This document shows, in pieces, positions 7,801 to 8,774 of a DNA stretch of 8,774 nt. The notes beneath the pieces were generated by a model. That model made no database searches and was not told where the DNA came from. It worked only from the letters and a program-made list of their open reading frames with translations. The position numbers were made by a program, and so were the translations under genes. Position 1 is the stretch's first letter. Each line of letters starts with the position of its first letter. This DNA is from Candidatus Symbiothrix sp. (GTDB taxonomy: Bacteria > Bacteroidota > Bacteroidia > Bacteroidales > Azobacteroidaceae), in NCBI GenBank assembly GCA_031270925.1, contig JAISWY010000206.1, positions 1 through 8,774 of the forward strand, in the 5' to 3' direction.

Positions 7801-8126
7801 AAACCGTTGCCGTAAATATTGAGCCGTCGGATAAAGAGTTTGATTATTATCGCGGACTTGCTTTATCGGATCTCGGAAAAAAGACAGAGGCAAAACGGAT
7901 TTTTGACAATCTGTTGAACAGCGCCGCCAAAGACGATAACGCTTCGTTCAGCCAATTTGCAACCACCGATTCGGAAGATACGCAGCTTGCGACTAATCAT
8001 TATCTTGCAGGTTTGGCTTATCTGGGTTTGAATGATAAAATAAAAGCAAGCCAAGAGTTCAAAAAAGCGCAGGAATACATGCCTTCGCATATTTGGGCGA
8101 ATTATTATTTAATTTCTAATTTCTAA
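4833..8126 (+). CDS. DUF5107 domain protein with C-terminal TPR array
   Basis: This is a 1097-residue exported protein. Residues 1-27 are a signal peptide (cleavage after INA before QLT). Residues about 35-460 match the DUF5107 type, predicted to have a galactose-mutarotase-like beta-sandwich fold and known from many Bacteroidota sugar-degradation loci. Landmarks are PALGGRIYYANDK (99-111), the His cluster GYPHHHGPH (143-151), FLFWANPAVHCD (212-223) and SWDPKEDYFGGYDHN (279-293). Residues about 485-1090 form roughly 13 tetratricopeptide-type helical hairpins, for example YYEAALKIDPED (509-520), YYSLGYYNERLGDSDKALSYYQKA (727-750) and NHYLAGLAYLGLNDKIKASQEFKKA (1055-1079). The substrate and reaction are not known to me; a glycosidase or oligosaccharide-binding role is an inference from fold and neighbours. 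The TPR part suggests protein-protein contacts, perhaps with the neighbouring enzymes. It lies 15 bases after the GH5 fusion gene and 7 bases before the GH2 gene, so co-transcription is very likely. Confidence 0.88.
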   Translation: MKHTCFQKIAFCLIFLTGLLAVQSINAQLTLKEETVTIPTYLPTPPDRMPRFYEGKGHQGVQRHIYPYPYDDGLTANLQDVSYHSIHVENQYIDLSIMPALGGRIYYANDKTNGYNYLYHNHVVKPSLIGMVGNWISGSLAWGYPHHHGPHTVEPMDYKIEEHTDGSKPVWINTTDRLMRVNLVVGYTVYPNSSIVEMTIRPRNRSAVSNSFLFWANPAVHCDSAYQVIFPPSVQYVTFHSKNWMTTWPVADGVFNNYDFSGEDVSWWKNTHIPSSFFSWDPKEDYFGGYDHNLKAGTVWVGNHHVSPGMKYWADGNNAHGLKTNEGLTDNDGRYIELMAGFYTDNQPDYSWMQPYETKQGSMLWFPMRELDGLKYANRNGAMNYFMNGQSLDIRLNTTSPYSNAKLVVGANGKEVFSKIFNISPSEPQKALAKLPENITEDDLDIALLDASGKLILDYRPFEHHPPKYDKPEPFKGLAKPEELKTVEELYLAGLRLNQFHNTMSPTPYYEAALKIDPEDYRTNTQLGILAIKDHNWELAEKYLRTAVKRITSNYTRPKDGEGLYYLALTLRALDKAEEAYDLFYQATWTYAWHTAAYFQLAEMDCERGNFEVALDHVNRSISTNTDNIRSLNLKIAVLRKLNRLDEALQLADETIETTTINHFALNEKYRLEKRDADLQELTRLMRDAVQSYLELATEYAQAGFYSDALDILSRLEKKGETYPMLYYSLGYYNERLGDSDKALSYYQKAAQMPSDYCFPFRSEEIYILQNAMEMNPDDAKAPFYLGNLLYEHQPEKAIALWEKSAETDDSFYIVQRNLGLACKDVQHDFSKALNRMNKALANNKENARLLFEIDVLNELNRFSPKDKYDFLKKNIKTAKKRSETILRLATRAVEYGKYDEALNIMENNRINESEGANEMQNNYLNIYSLKALQALNNGKVDAALVQVNKLLEYPVGLRGRSRYAQIYYIAATAYGKKGEAGKANEFLEKTVAVNIEPSDKEFDYYRGLALSDLGKKTEAKRIFDNLLNSAAKDDNASFSQFATTDSEDTQLATNHYLAGLAYLGLNDKIKASQEFKKAQEYMPSHIWANYYLISNF

Positions 8127-8133
8127 ATTTAAT

Positions 8134-8774
8134 ATGAAACGTATCATTTTATTTTTCTTACTTTTTTATTCTAAATTTTTAATTGCATCCACGCCGCTCG
8201 GCAACGTTACCGCCGATGCGCTCGTTCTTTCCGATGGATGGCAAATGCGCGAATCGGCGGTATGCGGCAATGACGGCGAGCGGTTTTCCGGTAACGACAC
8301 ACGAGCGTGCGTCGCTACCAAAGATTGGTACACAAGCTCTGTTCCGGCAACGGCGCTCGGCGTATTGGTCGATCATGGCGTTTATCCCAATCCGTATATC
8401 GGAATGAATGTCATGCAAATTCCCGATGCAAGCAATGAATTTAACGAGAAATACGGCTTGGCCAAATATACGCATCTGCCGGACGGCGAAAATCCTTGGG
8501 CAAAACCCTATTGGTTTCGCAACGAATTTCAATTGCCGGCCTCGTACAGCGGAAAAACCGTTTGGATGAATCTCGACGGAATCAATTATCGCGCCGATGT
8601 TTGGCTGAACGGGAAAAAACTTGCCGGAAAAGATAAGATTGCAGGAATGTTTCACCGTTTTCGCTTAGATATATCCGAATATGTTAAAGTAGATGAGCAA
8701 AACGTGCTTGCTATCTGCATTTATCCGCTCGATCATCCGGGAAATCCCGTTCATGCACAGATCGACGGTCTGCA
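8134..8774 (+). CDS. glycoside hydrolase family 2, exo-beta-D-glucosaminidase type (N-terminal part)
   Basis: The first 213 codons are present and the frame is open to the window end; the catalytic barrel lies outside. Residues 1 to about 19 are a signal peptide (MKRIILFFLL...LIAS). The rest is the N-terminal jelly-roll sugar-binding domain of GH2. The landmarks are SVPATALGVLVDHGVYPNPYIGMN (69-92), PYWFRNEF (125-132), VWMNLDGINYRADVWLNGKKLAG (143-165), IAGMFHRFRLDI (169-180) and HPGNP (201-205). This pattern is typical of the GH2 group that includes exo-beta-D-glucosaminidases and related enzymes in Bacteroidota. Without the barrel, beta-mannosidase-type or other exo-activities cannot be excluded. 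The ATG at 8134 follows the DUF5107 stop by seven bases, which indicates one operon. Its probable job is removal of terminal beta-linked sugars from oligosaccharides in the periplasm. Confidence 0.85.
   Translation, partial: MKRIILFFLLFYSKFLIASTPLGNVTADALVLSDGWQMRESAVCGNDGERFSGNDTRACVATKDWYTSSVPATALGVLVDHGVYPNPYIGMNVMQIPDASNEFNEKYGLAKYTHLPDGENPWAKPYWFRNEFQLPASYSGKTVWMNLDGINYRADVWLNGKKLAGKDKIAGMFHRFRLDISEYVKVDEQNVLAICIYPLDHPGNPVHAQIDGL

Noticed and set aside
8183..8655. Short frames on both strands over the GH2 start (8183-8407 + and 8179-8655 -)
   Set aside because: The GH2 N-terminal domain is clearly recognisable in the frame starting at 8134, so these are shadows.
1..8774. CRISPR array, tRNA/rRNA genes or insertion sequence
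   Set aside because: No regularly spaced repeats, no tRNA-like cloverleaf and no transposase reading frame were seen; gaps between genes are under 130 bases.

Overview
The window looks like chromosomal DNA of a Bacteroidota, most likely of the order Bacteroidales. The evidence is a protein with a type IX secretion (T9SS) C-terminal sorting domain, a DUF5107-TPR protein of the kind common in this phylum, start codons preceded by A/T-rich stretches without a Shine-Dalgarno sequence, and moderate GC content. I cannot name a genus. All convincing genes are on the + strand and all are intact, except the last, which runs off the window end.

Positions 1-124 are a junction: a terminator-like hairpin (38-57) followed by a REP-like palindrome (64-83) of the 'ATTCCCGC...GCGGGAAT' type. 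Next comes a tiny secreted protein with a C-terminal Pro-Val-Gly-Glu-Gly/hydrophobic/basic tail (125-388). Seven bases after it is a T9SS cargo protein with two putative beta-sandwich, carbohydrate-binding-like halves (396-1787). A terminator-like hairpin (1799-1830) closes this first unit.

The second unit is a tight carbohydrate-degradation operon. It holds a 990-residue fusion of an uncharacterised GH67/GH115/GH20-like hydrolase region and a C-terminal GH5 (subfamily 2-like) domain (1845-4817), a DUF5107 plus TPR protein (4833-8126), and the N-terminal part of a GH2 enzyme of the exo-beta-D-glucosaminidase type (8134 to the window end). Gaps are 15 and 7 bases. All three have ordinary signal peptides with no lipobox. 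The two complete proteins have no T9SS tail, so they probably act in the periplasm on imported oligosaccharides.

Inferred scheme: the T9SS protein may bind polysaccharide at the cell surface. In the periplasm the GH5 domain could cut a beta-1,4-linked backbone, the unassigned hydrolase-like region and the DUF5107 protein could remove or bind decorations or ends, and the GH2 enzyme could trim beta-linked terminal sugars. No SusC/SusD pair, regulator or transporter lies in the window, so the substrate is unknown. The least described parts are the N-terminal 700 residues of the fusion enzyme, the DUF5107-TPR protein and the small tailed protein.
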